64,000 nucleotides of DNA from contig NZ_CP032382.1 of the NCBI RefSeq assembly GCF_003589925.1, positions 7,254,001-7,318,000 of the forward strand. The letters run 5' to 3'. The position numbers were made by a program, and so were the translations under genes. The stretch is from Chryseolinea soli. GTDB lineage: Bacteria; Bacteroidota; Bacteroidia; Cytophagales; Cyclobacteriaceae. The notes under the pieces were generated by a model. That model did not search any database. It had not been told where the DNA came from and saw only the letters and a program-made list of their open reading frames with translations. Of the stretch, positions 34,860-44,714 are shown in pieces (position 1 is the stretch's first letter; each line of letters opens with the position of its first letter).

Positions 34860-37793
34860 ATGAAAAACAAAAAGACTATAGCGATGCTGGGAGCGCTCAT
34901 TCTGTCGCTTCGCAGAATCGAAAAATCAGAAAAAAATCCAATCCTCCGGATCAGCCGGCATTCCTCCTTTGTCCTGCTGATCCTGTTGGCCCTTTCCCTC
35001 CGCACCTTTGGCCAGCCTAATCCTGCCAACCTTGACCTATCGGGACCGTGGTCTTTTCAGATCGATCGAAACGATGAGGGCGTGAAAGAAAAATGGTTTA
35101 CAAAGACGTTGGACGACCGCATCACGTTGCCCGGATCGATGGCCTCGAACGGCAAGGGAGACGACATCGCCGTGAACACGCCCTGGACCGGGTCGATCTT
35201 TGACTCCGCCTTTTATAAGGCACCGGAGTTTGCACCCTATCGCCAGCCTGGAAATATAAAAGTGCCCTTTTGGCTACAACCCGGAAAATATTTCAAGGGC
35301 GTGGCCTGGTATCAGAAAACCATCACGCTTCCCGCATCGTGGAGCGATAAATTTGTGGAGTTGTTCATTGAACGTGCGCATTGGGAAACCACGGTATGGA
35401 TCGACGATGTGCCCTTGGGGCAGCAAAACAGTTTAGCGGTGTCGCATGTGTATGCCCTTCCTGCAAAAATTCGTCCGGGTGTTCACCGCATCACCGTTCG
35501 CGTCGACAACCGGGTGAAACAAATTGATGTCGGACAGAACTCGCACAGCATCAGCGATCACACGCAAACGAATTGGAATGGGATGATCGGAAAATTGCAG
35601 CTCCAGGCGAAACCGCTTATCCATATTCACACCGTAAAGATTTTTCCAAACCTCAAAGACCGGAATCTCCGGGTGCAGGTTCAACTGATCAACACCACAC
35701 ATCAAAAAACAAGGGCCACCCTGGAACTACAGGCCCGGCCGACCGCATCCCAAACCAGCAACCTGAAAAAGATAAGCAAAGCCCTGGAGGTGCAAGCCGA
35801 TTCCAGTGTTGTGGAAATGGAATACGACATGGGGAGCGCCCCGCTTTTGTGGGACGAGTTCAACCCCAACCGGTATGTGTTGGCGGTGATTCTTTCTCCC
35901 GAAAAAGGAAAAGCAGATGTTGAAGAAGTTGATTTTGGGATGCGTGAATTTTCATCTTCCGGTACGCAATTCACGATCAACGGCCGTCCTGTATTTCTTC
36001 GGGGAACGCTCGAGTGCGCGATCTTTCCAAAGACGGGGTTTCCGCCCACCGACAAAGCGGCCTGGACAGATGTCTTTGTCGCATGCAAATCTTTTGGATT
36101 GAATCATGTTCGCTTCCACTCCTGGTGCCCTCCCGAATCTGCATTTGATGTCGCCGACAGCCTGGGCGTTTATCTACAGATCGAGTGCTCCTCCTGGGCC
36201 AACCAGGGTTCGTCCGTAGGCGACGGCAAGCCGGTCGACCGTTACATACAGCAGGAAAGCGAGCGCATCGTGAATGCTTATGGCAACCACCCTTCATTTT
36301 GCATGATGGCGTATGGCAATGAACCCGGAGGCGACCACCAGGTGAAATACCTCACCGACTTTGTGAACCATTGGAAACAACGCGACAATCGCCGGCAGTA
36401 CACCACGGGCGCCGGCTGGCCGGTGATTCCCGAAAATAATTACAACAGTACTCCCGATCCCCGCATTCAACACTGGGGAGAAGGATTGAAAAGCATCATC
36501 AACGGCAAGGCTCCCGCCACCAATTACGATTGGTCTGGGATCATCAACCAGTGGTCCATTCCTACCGTCAGTCACGAAATTGGTCAATGGTGCGTGTTCC
36601 CTGACCTGAAAGAAATCGCTCAATACGATGGTGTGTTGAAAGCGAGGAACTTCGAGATCTTTGAAGCCACATTGAAGAAAAATCACCTTCGTCACCTGGC
36701 CGATAGTTTCCTGCTCGCTTCCGGAAAACTGCAGGCGCTCTGTTACAAGGCCGACATCGAAGCTGCCCTTCGAACAAAAAACTTCGCCGGCTTTCAACTC
36801 CTGGATCTTCATGACTTCCCGGGTCAGGGAACGGCTTTGGTCGGTGTGCTCAATCCTTTCTGGAAAGAAAAAGGCTACATCACCGCGAAAGAATACAGCC
36901 GCTTTTGCAATGCCATCGTCCCGCTTGCCCGGTTTTCGAAGATGATCTATTTGAACGATGAAGCCCTTGATGTCCCGGTGGAAGTTGCCAATTTTGGTAA
37001 TGCCGCGCTGAAGGATACACGGTCGACCTGGGAGATTGCCGATCGTTCGGGGAAAGTAATTTTCAAAGGCGAATTTCCTAAAGCCGTTATCCCTGTCGGA
37101 AATGGAATTGAACTTGGCCGCATTAAGCAAACCCTAAATCAAATTGTCACCCCCTCCTTCCTGACGTTAACAGTATCCGTCGGCGTTTTTCAAAATTCCT
37201 GGGATCTCTTTGTATATCCGGCAAAACAACCCGAAGCAACGGATGAGATTCTGGTGACCGATCATCTTGATAAGCGCGCTGTCGACGCCCTGAATCAAGG
37301 TGGCAAAGTTATACTCACGGCGCGAAAAGGATCGGTCAAACCAGAATTTGGCGGAGATATTCCTGTCGGCTTCTCCAGCATTTTCTGGAACACGGCGTGG
37401 ACCCATGGCCAGCCGCCACACACGCTGGGAATTCTTTGCGATCCTCAACATCCCGCCTTTGCCTTGTTTCCCACACAATATCACAGCAACTGGCAATGGT
37501 GGGATGCCATGAGTCACTCCAACGCCATCTTGCTCGATGCTGTTGACCCTGCGCTTCATCCCCTTGTGCGGGTGGTCGACGACTGGGTGACTTCGCGATC
37601 GATCGGCTTGATTTTCGAATGTTCCGTTGGCAAAGGCACGCTGATCGTGTCGGGAATTGATTTGCTCACCGGACAGGACCAAAGACCGGAGGCGCGACAA
37701 CTGTTGACCAGTTTAAAAAATTACCTGCATAAAAAATCCAGCCGCCCCTCGTTGGCGGTGTCGCCCGAGAAAATCGCCGGGATCTTTAAATAG
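34860..37793 (+). CDS. Glycoside hydrolase family 2 protein, secreted
   Basis: A 977-residue exported enzyme. The N-terminus is long: a hydrophobic stretch at about 37-50 (VLLILLALSLRTFG) gives a signal peptide, so the true start may be internal. The GH2 sugar-binding jelly roll begins near 57 (LDLSGPWSFQID), an immunoglobulin-like domain follows, then the catalytic TIM barrel with AYGNEPGG (acid/base Glu488) and VSHEIGQW (possible nucleophile Glu573). The C-terminal 300 residues are non-catalytic. Substrate is likely a beta-galactoside or beta-glucuronide but cannot be specified. It follows the divergent padR gene by 199 bp. Confidence 0.87.
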   Translation: MKNKKTIAMLGALILSLRRIEKSEKNPILRISRHSSFVLLILLALSLRTFGQPNPANLDLSGPWSFQIDRNDEGVKEKWFTKTLDDRITLPGSMASNGKGDDIAVNTPWTGSIFDSAFYKAPEFAPYRQPGNIKVPFWLQPGKYFKGVAWYQKTITLPASWSDKFVELFIERAHWETTVWIDDVPLGQQNSLAVSHVYALPAKIRPGVHRITVRVDNRVKQIDVGQNSHSISDHTQTNWNGMIGKLQLQAKPLIHIHTVKIFPNLKDRNLRVQVQLINTTHQKTRATLELQARPTASQTSNLKKISKALEVQADSSVVEMEYDMGSAPLLWDEFNPNRYVLAVILSPEKGKADVEEVDFGMREFSSSGTQFTINGRPVFLRGTLECAIFPKTGFPPTDKAAWTDVFVACKSFGLNHVRFHSWCPPESAFDVADSLGVYLQIECSSWANQGSSVGDGKPVDRYIQQESERIVNAYGNHPSFCMMAYGNEPGGDHQVKYLTDFVNHWKQRDNRRQYTTGAGWPVIPENNYNSTPDPRIQHWGEGLKSIINGKAPATNYDWSGIINQWSIPTVSHEIGQWCVFPDLKEIAQYDGVLKARNFEIFEATLKKNHLRHLADSFLLASGKLQALCYKADIEAALRTKNFAGFQLLDLHDFPGQGTALVGVLNPFWKEKGYITAKEYSRFCNAIVPLARFSKMIYLNDEALDVPVEVANFGNAALKDTRSTWEIADRSGKVIFKGEFPKAVIPVGNGIELGRIKQTLNQIVTPSFLTLTVSVGVFQNSWDLFVYPAKQPEATDEILVTDHLDKRAVDALNQGGKVILTARKGSVKPEFGGDIPVGFSSIFWNTAWTHGQPPHTLGILCDPQHPAFALFPTQYHSNWQWWDAMSHSNAILLDAVDPALHPLVRVVDDWVTSRSIGLIFECSVGKGTLIVSGIDLLTGQDQRPEARQLLTSLKNYLHKKSSRPSLAVSPEKIAGIFK

Positions 37794-37812
37794 ACAACGA
37801 AGGGCGACCCTT

Positions 37813-37855
37813 GCGCCGGTAGACGAACCTGCATTCCTGTTTACCGGCGCTTTTC
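37813..37855 (+). terminator. Intrinsic terminator of the GH2 gene
   Basis: A 9-bp stem GCGCCGGTA (37813-37821) with TACCGGCGC (37842-37850) encloses a 20-nt loop and is followed by TTTT, 20 bp after the stop codon. Confidence 0.7.
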
Positions 37856-38005
37856 ATTTATGAAAATTGCGTCTACGAATGGCCTGACGGCGATCGGCCG
37901 GAAAATCCGCGCCGACAAAAAAGAAGCCTGAATATTTCGCTAACTTGACTTCTCGTCCCGCTGAAAAGAGCCCCGGGCCATTCTATACATTTAAAGCAAC
38001 ACAAC

Positions 38006-38260
38006 ATGGTAGTCTTTGATCTATCCAAAGTAGCCGTTCAACTCAACGCCGTGGATGCCCATGCCAACGAACGGTTTAGCGAAGTTCAGACGCTCATCCA
38101 AAATGGTTACGTGAGCGAATTCACCCCCGACGAAAAGAATGCCGCCGACAACGCATTCAACCGCCTCGAAGAAGTCTTTACCGCATTGGCAAAGACGCAT
38201 GAACGTTTGAAACGACTTAAAGAAGCGTATGAGGATGCGTTTGAAAAAGAAACGGACTAA
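38006..38260 (+). CDS. Small coiled-coil protein of unknown function
   Basis: 84 residues, acidic, with a predicted helical coiled coil over the second half (NAFNRLEEVFTALAKTHERL, then KRLKEAYEDAFEKE). The start has an AAGCAACACAAC context and no Shine-Dalgarno. It stands between a terminator and a convergent permease gene. Codon use and helix-rich content support a real gene; no family is recognised. Confidence 0.6.
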   Translation: MVVFDLSKVAVQLNAVDAHANERFSEVQTLIQNGYVSEFTPDEKNAADNAFNRLEEVFTALAKTHERLKRLKEAYEDAFEKETD

Positions 38261-38310
38261 TTATTCAGGCTGCCCGCGATAGCGTAGTATAAAAAAACAA
38301 TCCCCTGCGT

Positions 38311-40722
38311 TTATTCATAGCGCAACGCATCCACCGGATTCGCCGACGCGGCCTTGAAGGTGTGTAGCGAGATCGTGGCCCACGCGATGGCCATGACGAG
38401 CAGGCCGGGAACGGCAAAGATCCACCACGAGAGTGAGATCCGGTTGGCGAATTCATTGAGCCAATTGTTCATGACCAGCCAGGAAACGGGCACGGCGATG
38501 ACGATCGCGGCAGCCACCAGCAAGGCGAACTCTTTGCACAGCAGGGCAATTACTTGCGACACGGTGGCACCCAAAACCTTTCGCACGCCGATCTCTTTTG
38601 TGCGCTGCACCACCATGTAGGAAGAGAGACCGAACAATCCCATGCACGCAATGAAGATCGCCAACGTGGCAAACACGCCAAATACTTTTCCGAATTGTAT
38701 ATCGGCCTGGTACTGCTGGTTGTAGTAGTCATCCATAAAAAAGAACTGGAAGGGATTGCCGGGGAAATAGGATTTGAATTTCTCTTCGGCCAGCGTCACA
38801 ACAGAGGGGACATTGCTGGTTTTGATGTGGATGGAATAAAACGTGTGGGCATCCGGAATATTTCTGAAGATCAGCGGCTCGAAGTTTCGTTTCATGGATT
38901 CCTGGCGGTAGTCTTTTAGCACGCCCACGATCTTGAAGGTGTCGCCCCAGAAAAAGATCTGCTCGTTCAACGCTTCCTTCGGCGTTTTAAAACCCGTTTG
39001 CCGTATGGCCGATTCGTTGAAGAGCACGGCGGCGCGATCGGTCTTTATTTCCTTCGAAAAATTCCTCCCGGCAATTAGCTCCAGCCCAAACGTGGGAACA
39101 AACGCCTGATCAATACCCAGCACGCGATACTCATTTGCCGACTCGTCAGTCTCCTCAATGCGACGGATCCCTCCGGCGTTCCAATCGGGCTGCCGGCCTG
39201 GGATACTGGTCGACGCCGTCACGCCAACAATCTCCGGATAGTTGGTTAGATCGTCATGAAATGCATAAAAGCGATTCACATACGTGGAATCGTTGATGTC
39301 CGGGCCCCGCACGATGATGGTTTGGTCGATGTTCACGCCCTTGTCGCTGTTCCGCATAAAGCTGAGCTGCCGGTACACGGTGAAGGTTCCAACGATCAGG
39401 GTGATCGATGCGGCAAATTGAAAAACGACCAGCCCCTTTCGCAGGAATTTTCCGCGCGGAGAACCCTGCAGTTTGCCTTTCAATACGGCGGCGGGCTTAA
39501 ATCCAGACAATACAAATGCAGGATACAATCCTGACGACAGCACGCCCAGTATAAACACGGCAACCGTGCCCAGCAGGAAAACGTCATTGCTAAAGAGCGA
39601 CGTGTCCAAATTCCTTCCGGAGAGCGCTGCAAAAGTGGGCAACAGCAATCTGACCAGCACGAGTGAAAGCACAAAGGCCATGAGATTGATGATAAACGAC
39701 TCCAACAGAAACTGCCAGATCAATTGCGACCGGAGACCTCCCAGCACTTTCCGCACGCCCACCTCGCGCGCACGTTCCATGGACCGCGCCGTCGCCAGGT
39801 TTACATAATTGATCCAGGCGATCACCAGGATGAAGGCCGCAATGATCGCCAGGAAATACACCGACTTGCCATTCCCGTTCGGACCATAGTCCATCATGAG
39901 GTTGTTGGCAAAAAGATGGATCCGCGTGATGGGCTCCAGCGTGAACACCATGCCCGCATTATATTTTTTAAATCCTTCGCCTTCCCGTTTTTCGACAAAT
40001 GCCGGAAGCTTTGCCTGTAGGGTGCTCACCTTTGCATTCGGATAAAGTTGCACGTAGGTCATGAACCCGTCCCAATGAAAGCTGTTTAACGCGTCCGGAT
40101 TCTTGAAATAGGTCAGGTAGGTTGAAAACGAAAGCAGGGCATCAAACCGCATATGACTGGTCCCGGGCACATCTTCAAACACACCGGTGACGACCCATTC
40201 TTCTACGCCATTCTTACGGAGCATTTTCCCGATCGGGTCTTCATCGCCAAAATATTTTTTTGCAAATGTCTTTGAGACGGCCATCGTATGCGGCTCGCGG
40301 AGTACCGTCGAGTCGACGCCCTTCACCAACGGGAAAGAGAAGACCTTGAAAAAATCTTCGCTGGCATAGTAGATGTGCTCTTCCTTGAACGCAACATCGT
40401 CGTGACCAAACGTCTGCTTGTCCTCGCACATGCGGACATAGTACTCGACTTCCGGGAAATTATTTTTAAGCTCCGGACCAATCCCCGCGGCACCCGCGGC
40501 CCATCGCGTAGTGACCTCTCCCTTGCTGTAGCGGTCCAACTGTACGCGGAAGATCCTGTCTTTCCGCAATTGGTCCTGGTCGTAGCTAAGCTCGTGCATC
40601 ACATAGCGGGTGATGAGCATCGACCCCGCCAACCCAACGGCCAATCCCAATACATTGATTATCGTAAAGACCTTGTTTTTCAGGGTGCTGCGGACAGCGG
40701 ATTTGAGGTAGTTCCGGATCAT
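38311..40722 (-). CDS. FtsX-family ABC transporter permease (MacB-like), no prefix domain
   Basis: 803 residues. A membrane helix at about 20-40 is followed by a MacB-type periplasmic domain (about 45-290), three helices near 290-400, a linker helix near 425, a second periplasmic domain and three C-terminal FtsX helices (VRKVLGATVSQVIALL) ending NPVDALRYE. Unlike the two other permeases here it starts directly at the first helix without the permease-prefix domain and has no PadR partner or ATPase gene. It convergently faces the small coiled-coil gene (50 bp). Confidence 0.9.
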   Translation of the reverse strand: MIRNYLKSAVRSTLKNKVFTIINVLGLAVGLAGSMLITRYVMHELSYDQDQLRKDRIFRVQLDRYSKGEVTTRWAAGAAGIGPELKNNFPEVEYYVRMCEDKQTFGHDDVAFKEEHIYYASEDFFKVFSFPLVKGVDSTVLREPHTMAVSKTFAKKYFGDEDPIGKMLRKNGVEEWVVTGVFEDVPGTSHMRFDALLSFSTYLTYFKNPDALNSFHWDGFMTYVQLYPNAKVSTLQAKLPAFVEKREGEGFKKYNAGMVFTLEPITRIHLFANNLMMDYGPNGNGKSVYFLAIIAAFILVIAWINYVNLATARSMERAREVGVRKVLGGLRSQLIWQFLLESFIINLMAFVLSLVLVRLLLPTFAALSGRNLDTSLFSNDVFLLGTVAVFILGVLSSGLYPAFVLSGFKPAAVLKGKLQGSPRGKFLRKGLVVFQFAASITLIVGTFTVYRQLSFMRNSDKGVNIDQTIIVRGPDINDSTYVNRFYAFHDDLTNYPEIVGVTASTSIPGRQPDWNAGGIRRIEETDESANEYRVLGIDQAFVPTFGLELIAGRNFSKEIKTDRAAVLFNESAIRQTGFKTPKEALNEQIFFWGDTFKIVGVLKDYRQESMKRNFEPLIFRNIPDAHTFYSIHIKTSNVPSVVTLAEEKFKSYFPGNPFQFFFMDDYYNQQYQADIQFGKVFGVFATLAIFIACMGLFGLSSYMVVQRTKEIGVRKVLGATVSQVIALLCKEFALLVAAAIVIAVPVSWLVMNNWLNEFANRISLSWWIFAVPGLLVMAIAWATISLHTFKAASANPVDALRYE

Positions 40723-40907
40723 GGCACAGGCTTTAAGGTGAAGGAATAAAAAAGTTTACCAACGATTTAGGATAAGGTTACATAGATATCGGTCATTTTT
40801 TTATGCTTTTTACAATAAACGGTCGCCTAAAATACCTTCCGCAAGATTAAATCTTCAAATTCCCTTCTCGTTCATGTTAAACCTTAGCCGTCCATTTCGT
40901 CCGGCCA

Positions 40908-42329
40908 CTACGACAACAGATGGGGTTTATTCAAATATGTGTTCCACAGGAATTCGCCGACGATCGTATTCGCCCAGGCAAACCACTTCCGTGTGAACTT
41001 CGTCGCATCGTCTTTGTGAAAAGATTCATGCATAAAGCCCGTTCCGCCTTGGCATGATTTCAATGTCTGGATGCATTTTTTGATCTCATCTTCATTCTTG
41101 CTGGTGAGTCCGCGGATGATCACGCTGAGCGGCCAGATCATCTCCATGCCGGCGTGGGGACCGCCGATGCCTTCTCCGGCCTTTCCTTTGAAATAGAAGG
41201 GATTGCTGTCGGAAAGCAAGAGCTTTCGTGTGTTTTGATAAATCTTATTGTCCACCTCCACGGCGCCGAGGTAGGGAAGCGAGAGCAGGCTGGGGATATT
41301 GGCATCGTCCATGAGGTTGAAGCTGCCCATGCCATTCACTTCATAGGCGAACACCTTTCCAAACTCGGCGTGATCTACGGTAGCGTAGAGGTTGAGCGCG
41401 GTCTCTACTTCTTTTGCCAGCGACAACAAGGCGTCGGCCAACGTTGCATCATGACTGACCGTCCGGATCATCTCGGCGGCTTGCTTCAGGCTGACCACGG
41501 CAAAGAAATTGGAGGGGATCAGAAAGGGGAAGATCGTGGCATCGTCACTGGGACGGAACATCGAGCAGATCAGTCCCACGGGCTTCACCGGATAGCCATA
41601 GCCATTCAGTGGCACCCCATCGGTAGCCCAGGAGGTGTTGCGTTGAAACGTGTAGGGACCGTTTCCGTCTTTTCGTTGCTGCTCTTTGAAAACACGCAAT
41701 GTATTTTGTATGCCTTGCTTCCACGATGCGTTGAAGGGCGTGGTGTCGTTCGAGGTTTTCCAGTAGTGATACGCCAACCGGATCGGATAACACAGCGAAT
41801 CGATTTCCCACTTGCGTTCGTGGATGCCGGGTTTCATTTCCGTGAGGTCGTCTTTCCATTCGCTTATTTTGGATTCGTCATCGTAAAAGGCGTTGGCGTA
41901 GGGATCTTTGAGAATGCAACGGGTCTGGCGGTGGATCACACCCGCTACCAGGTTCTGCAGCGCCGGGTCGCTCTTCATAAAGGGAAGGTAGGGCCAGATC
42001 TGGGCGGTGCTGTCGCGCAGCCACATGGCGTCGATGTCGCCCGTGATGATATAGGTGTCAGGGTCCGCGCCTTTTGATTTCAGGAACACGGTGGTGTCTA
42101 AGGTATTCGGGAAACAATTCTCAAACAACCATCCCAGTTCAGGATCTTTGACGTGGGATTTGAAATCAGAAATAGCTTTTTCGATGGCAGGGCTTGAAAA
42201 GTTTCGCTGGGCCTGGGCTTTCCGTACGACGGGAAATTCCGGGGTGATGGGGTTGGATTTCCAGGTATCCGCGAGGATAGCTCCGGTTCCGAGGGCGCTG
42301 AGATGTTGGAGGAATTCAAGCCGGTCCAT
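40908..42329 (-). CDS. Glycoside hydrolase family 125 exo-alpha-mannosidase
   Basis: Family GH125 (formerly DUF1237) are metal-independent exo-alpha-1,6-mannosidases with an (alpha/alpha)6 barrel. The diagnostic segment TGDIDAMWLRDSTAQ is at 96-110, followed by YLPFMKSDPAL. Later hallmarks are WATDGVPLNGYGYP and GGPHAGMEMIWPL near 390. Residues 10-20 (LSALGTGAILA) form a short hydrophobic leader, suggesting export. At 473 residues it is full length. Its start codon is directly preceded by a degenerate tandem array. The enzyme would trim alpha-mannose from N-glycans or mannans. Confidence 0.9.
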   Translation of the reverse strand: MDRLEFLQHLSALGTGAILADTWKSNPITPEFPVVRKAQAQRNFSSPAIEKAISDFKSHVKDPELGWLFENCFPNTLDTTVFLKSKGADPDTYIITGDIDAMWLRDSTAQIWPYLPFMKSDPALQNLVAGVIHRQTRCILKDPYANAFYDDESKISEWKDDLTEMKPGIHERKWEIDSLCYPIRLAYHYWKTSNDTTPFNASWKQGIQNTLRVFKEQQRKDGNGPYTFQRNTSWATDGVPLNGYGYPVKPVGLICSMFRPSDDATIFPFLIPSNFFAVVSLKQAAEMIRTVSHDATLADALLSLAKEVETALNLYATVDHAEFGKVFAYEVNGMGSFNLMDDANIPSLLSLPYLGAVEVDNKIYQNTRKLLLSDSNPFYFKGKAGEGIGGPHAGMEMIWPLSVIIRGLTSKNEDEIKKCIQTLKSCQGGTGFMHESFHKDDATKFTRKWFAWANTIVGEFLWNTYLNKPHLLS

Positions 42330-42335
42330 GTTTTT

Positions 42336-42397
42336 TAGTAGTTAGTAGTCAGGGGTAAGTAGTCAGTAGCCAGTAGTCAGTAGTCAGTAGTTAGTAA
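42336..42397. repeat. Degenerate tandem array of CAGTAGT-type units
   Basis: About 62 bases made of units such as TAGTAGTTAGTAGTCAG and AGTCAGTAGCCAGTAGTCAG. It lies 7 bases upstream of the GH125 start codon, inside its leader. It is related in sequence to the array at 53689. No spacers are present, so it is not CRISPR. Confidence 0.8.
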
Positions 42398-42710
42398 AAA
42401 ATACTAACTGCGGGACCTTTGTTGTCCTGGCGCTGATGTCCATTCCAGTCAAAGTTTCGGCATTTTTTTCGTGCTATGCAACAAGATGGCAATCGTGCTG
42501 CTTTTTTTGAACGATGTCTTCGGAATAGCCAAAAGAATTATCGATTTTCCTTTTTGAGGCTGCCGGTCATTCAGTGGTGCTTACGTTTGCACTTATGAGA
42601 AGGGATATCTTCTGAGGGTTCGGAAAAGAAGTAGGTTGGGTATCCAGAATGTCTACAGAATAGGTGGCTTGATTTATATAGTGCTCTTCAAAACTTAAAA
42701 TATCCTTGTT
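42398..42710. other. Divergent intergenic region between GH125 and EamA genes
   Basis: No gene is supported. The stretch must hold the EamA promoter on the plus strand and perhaps the GH125 promoter on the minus strand beyond the tandem array. Runs of T at 42455-42472 and 42503-42511 are present, but no paired stem. Confidence 0.4.
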
Positions 42711-43133
42711 ATGCAGCCTTGGATCCTCTATGCGATCATTTCGATGATCTTTGCCGGCCTCACTTCGGTGCTTGCAAAATATGGACTTCAGAACATCCAT
42801 CCTGACCTTGCGCTGGGCATTCGGACTTCTATTATTTTTATACTGGTCGCTTGCTTAAATCTGGCGGGCGATAGATACAGGGAGCTTTCGAATTTGACCT
42901 GGTTGCAGGCGGGACTTTTAATTGCCTCGGGGATCACTACGACAGTGAGCTGGATCTTTTACTACCGGGCTATGAAGGATGGTTTGGTTTCTTATGTGGC
43001 GGCCATTGACAAGGCGAGCATATTGATCACGTTGCTGTTTTCGTTTGTGCTTTTGAAGGAGCCTGTTACACCAAAAATTCTGATGGGTGGGTTTCTGATT
43101 TTTGCAGGGATGATTGTTTTGATTTGGAAATGA
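42711..43133 (+). CDS. Single-domain EamA/DMT transporter protein
   Basis: 140 residues with four predicted membrane helices and one EamA domain, half the size of typical DMT transporters. The segment YVAAIDKASILITLLFSFVLL near 98-118 is the characteristic DMT loop and helix. It must dimerise to form a pore. The substrate is unknown. It stands alone and is a paralogue in size and pattern of the protein at 29783. Confidence 0.87.
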   Translation: MQPWILYAIISMIFAGLTSVLAKYGLQNIHPDLALGIRTSIIFILVACLNLAGDRYRELSNLTWLQAGLLIASGITTTVSWIFYYRAMKDGLVSYVAAIDKASILITLLFSFVLLKEPVTPKILMGGFLIFAGMIVLIWK

Positions 43134-43211
43134 CTTCATGTTCCACCGCCCCACTTCATTTCTTAATCGGCAGGCGATTTTCTATCTTGTTTTAGCAAAA
43201 AAAAACCTCTT

Positions 43212-43505
43212 ATGATCATTGTTCACGACATTTTTGTCTGCAAGCCAGGCAACGCCTCGAAGCTGGGCAAGAAATTCAAGGAAGGCATGCAAGGAAACTC
43301 CGAGCTGGTCAACATCCTCACGGATATGACCGGACCATTCAACCGTGTGATCATGGTGACGAAGTATGATAGTCTTACCGCCTATGAGCAAAGCTGGGAG
43401 AAGTACAAAGAAAATTCAGAAGCCATGAAAAAGATGGCCGCGGCCATGGAAGGCTATCACGATATGTATCTCACCGGTTCGCGCGAGATCTTCCAGGTTT
43501 GGTGA
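43212..43505 (+). CDS. Small dimeric alpha-beta-barrel (NIPSNAP-like) protein
   Basis: 97 residues, cytoplasmic. IIVHDIFVCKPGNASKLGKKF and VIMVTKYDSLTAYEQSWEKY (each part of one frame) give the strand-helix pattern of NIPSNAP or EthD-like ferredoxin-fold dimers, small-molecule binding or degradation proteins. No catalytic residues are proven. It converges on the DUF4407 gene with only 9 bp between stop codons. Confidence 0.75.
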   Translation: MIIVHDIFVCKPGNASKLGKKFKEGMQGNSELVNILTDMTGPFNRVIMVTKYDSLTAYEQSWEKYKENSEAMKKMAAAMEGYHDMYLTGSREIFQVW

Positions 43506-43514
43506 ACGCGTGTG

Positions 43515-44567
43515 TTATTGCAACTCGTTGTCGAGACGGGTGGCGATGAAGGTGCGTTCATGCTGCGGATAGGTGGCCGTTTTCTCTTTGGCCTGGGTGT
43601 TCATGCGCGCTTTCTCTTCGATCTCGTGGACGGTGAACTGGTATTCTTCCACCTTCAGAAGATTGTCGTAAGGACCTTTGCCGGCAATGAGTTTCACCAG
43701 CACCGGGGCGGTCTCGATCGCGATGAATAAAAGCATGATGAACAAGTGTGCCCAAAGAATAGCGCCGCTTTTGGCTGTGAGGTGACTCATGGCTTCTATG
43801 CGGGCAGCGGGGCCGTCGATCTTGTTTCGTTCCAGGTCGCCCAGGGCGGCGTTCATCTGGGTGTTATTTTCGGCGACGCTTTTTTCCAGTGCGGCGATGC
43901 GTTCATAGTTGTAGTCTGTCAATGTCTTCAGCTCGGCCTCGGCCTTATCGGCATCTGCTTTCTTGACTTTATAGATGGGGCCCAGATTTTTTTTCCGGCT
44001 GCCCCCGGTTCCGTCGGCTTCTGCCTGGGCGGCGCTGACCAGGGCGTCGCGTTGAAGGGCTTTTTGGGTCACTTCCGTTTTCAAGGCATTTACGGCGGCC
44101 TTCAGGCTATCGCCCATGAACGCAAAACGGCTTCGCGTCAAGGCTTCCTCCTCTTTGTAGGCTTTTTGTTCCATGGCCGTCAATTCCGGCGCGATCTCCT
44201 TTTCAAATATTTTGAGCTCCAGCGGCTTGGCGATCACAATGGAAATGAAAACGGCCAGCACGATCCGGGGGGTGGCCATCAACCATTCGCGCGCCGGCTT
44301 TCCTTCCTTGCGCATGCTCGACACAATATAGCGGTCCAGGTTAAAGATCATGAGTCCCCATAACAGCCCGAAGGCGGTGGCGATCCACAAGTTGTCGAAA
44401 ACGGTGTTCAGGGCGTAGCCGCCCGACAAGCTGGCAAACAAGCCCGTAAAAAATATGGTGGCGCCAATACCGGCGTATTTGCTGGTTTCGGATGGGCATT
44501 TCTCAAGAATATGCCGATCCACCCCTGAGCAAATCAGAAAAAACGTCGTGACCTTTTTCATGTACAT
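43515..44567 (-). CDS. DUF4407 membrane protein
   Basis: 350 residues. Two or three membrane helices near 30-75 and 95-115, then a long charged coiled coil at about 120-260 (ELTAMEQKAYKEEEAL, ALEKSVAENNTQMNAAL) and one further helix near 270-290, the DUF4407 pattern. The start could also be the second Met (44561). Function is unknown; the long coiled coil outside or inside the membrane suggests an adaptor or stator. The gene upstream on the same strand encodes a CHASE2 protein, 147 bp away. Confidence 0.85.
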   Translation of the reverse strand: MYMKKVTTFFLICSGVDRHILEKCPSETSKYAGIGATIFFTGLFASLSGGYALNTVFDNLWIATAFGLLWGLMIFNLDRYIVSSMRKEGKPAREWLMATPRIVLAVFISIVIAKPLELKIFEKEIAPELTAMEQKAYKEEEALTRSRFAFMGDSLKAAVNALKTEVTQKALQRDALVSAAQAEADGTGGSRKKNLGPIYKVKKADADKAEAELKTLTDYNYERIAALEKSVAENNTQMNAALGDLERNKIDGPAARIEAMSHLTAKSGAILWAHLFIMLLFIAIETAPVLVKLIAGKGPYDNLLKVEEYQFTVHEIEEKARMNTQAKEKTATYPQHERTFIATRLDNELQ

Positions 44568-44714
44568 AGTAACGGTGCCTGTGTTGCCGATATTGCTGTC
44601 GCCCGTTCAATAAAAGTGCCATGATGAAAAAGGCGGTTGCCGGGGCCAGAACGGGAAGCCTGGGCCGCGAAGTGTGCAGATGTGAACAGGAGGTTGTACG
44701 GTCTGACTTCGGAT

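Noticed and set aside
42336..42397. Considered as a CRISPR-like array
   Set aside because: Units are degenerate, directly adjacent and without spacers; it is a simple tandem repeat.
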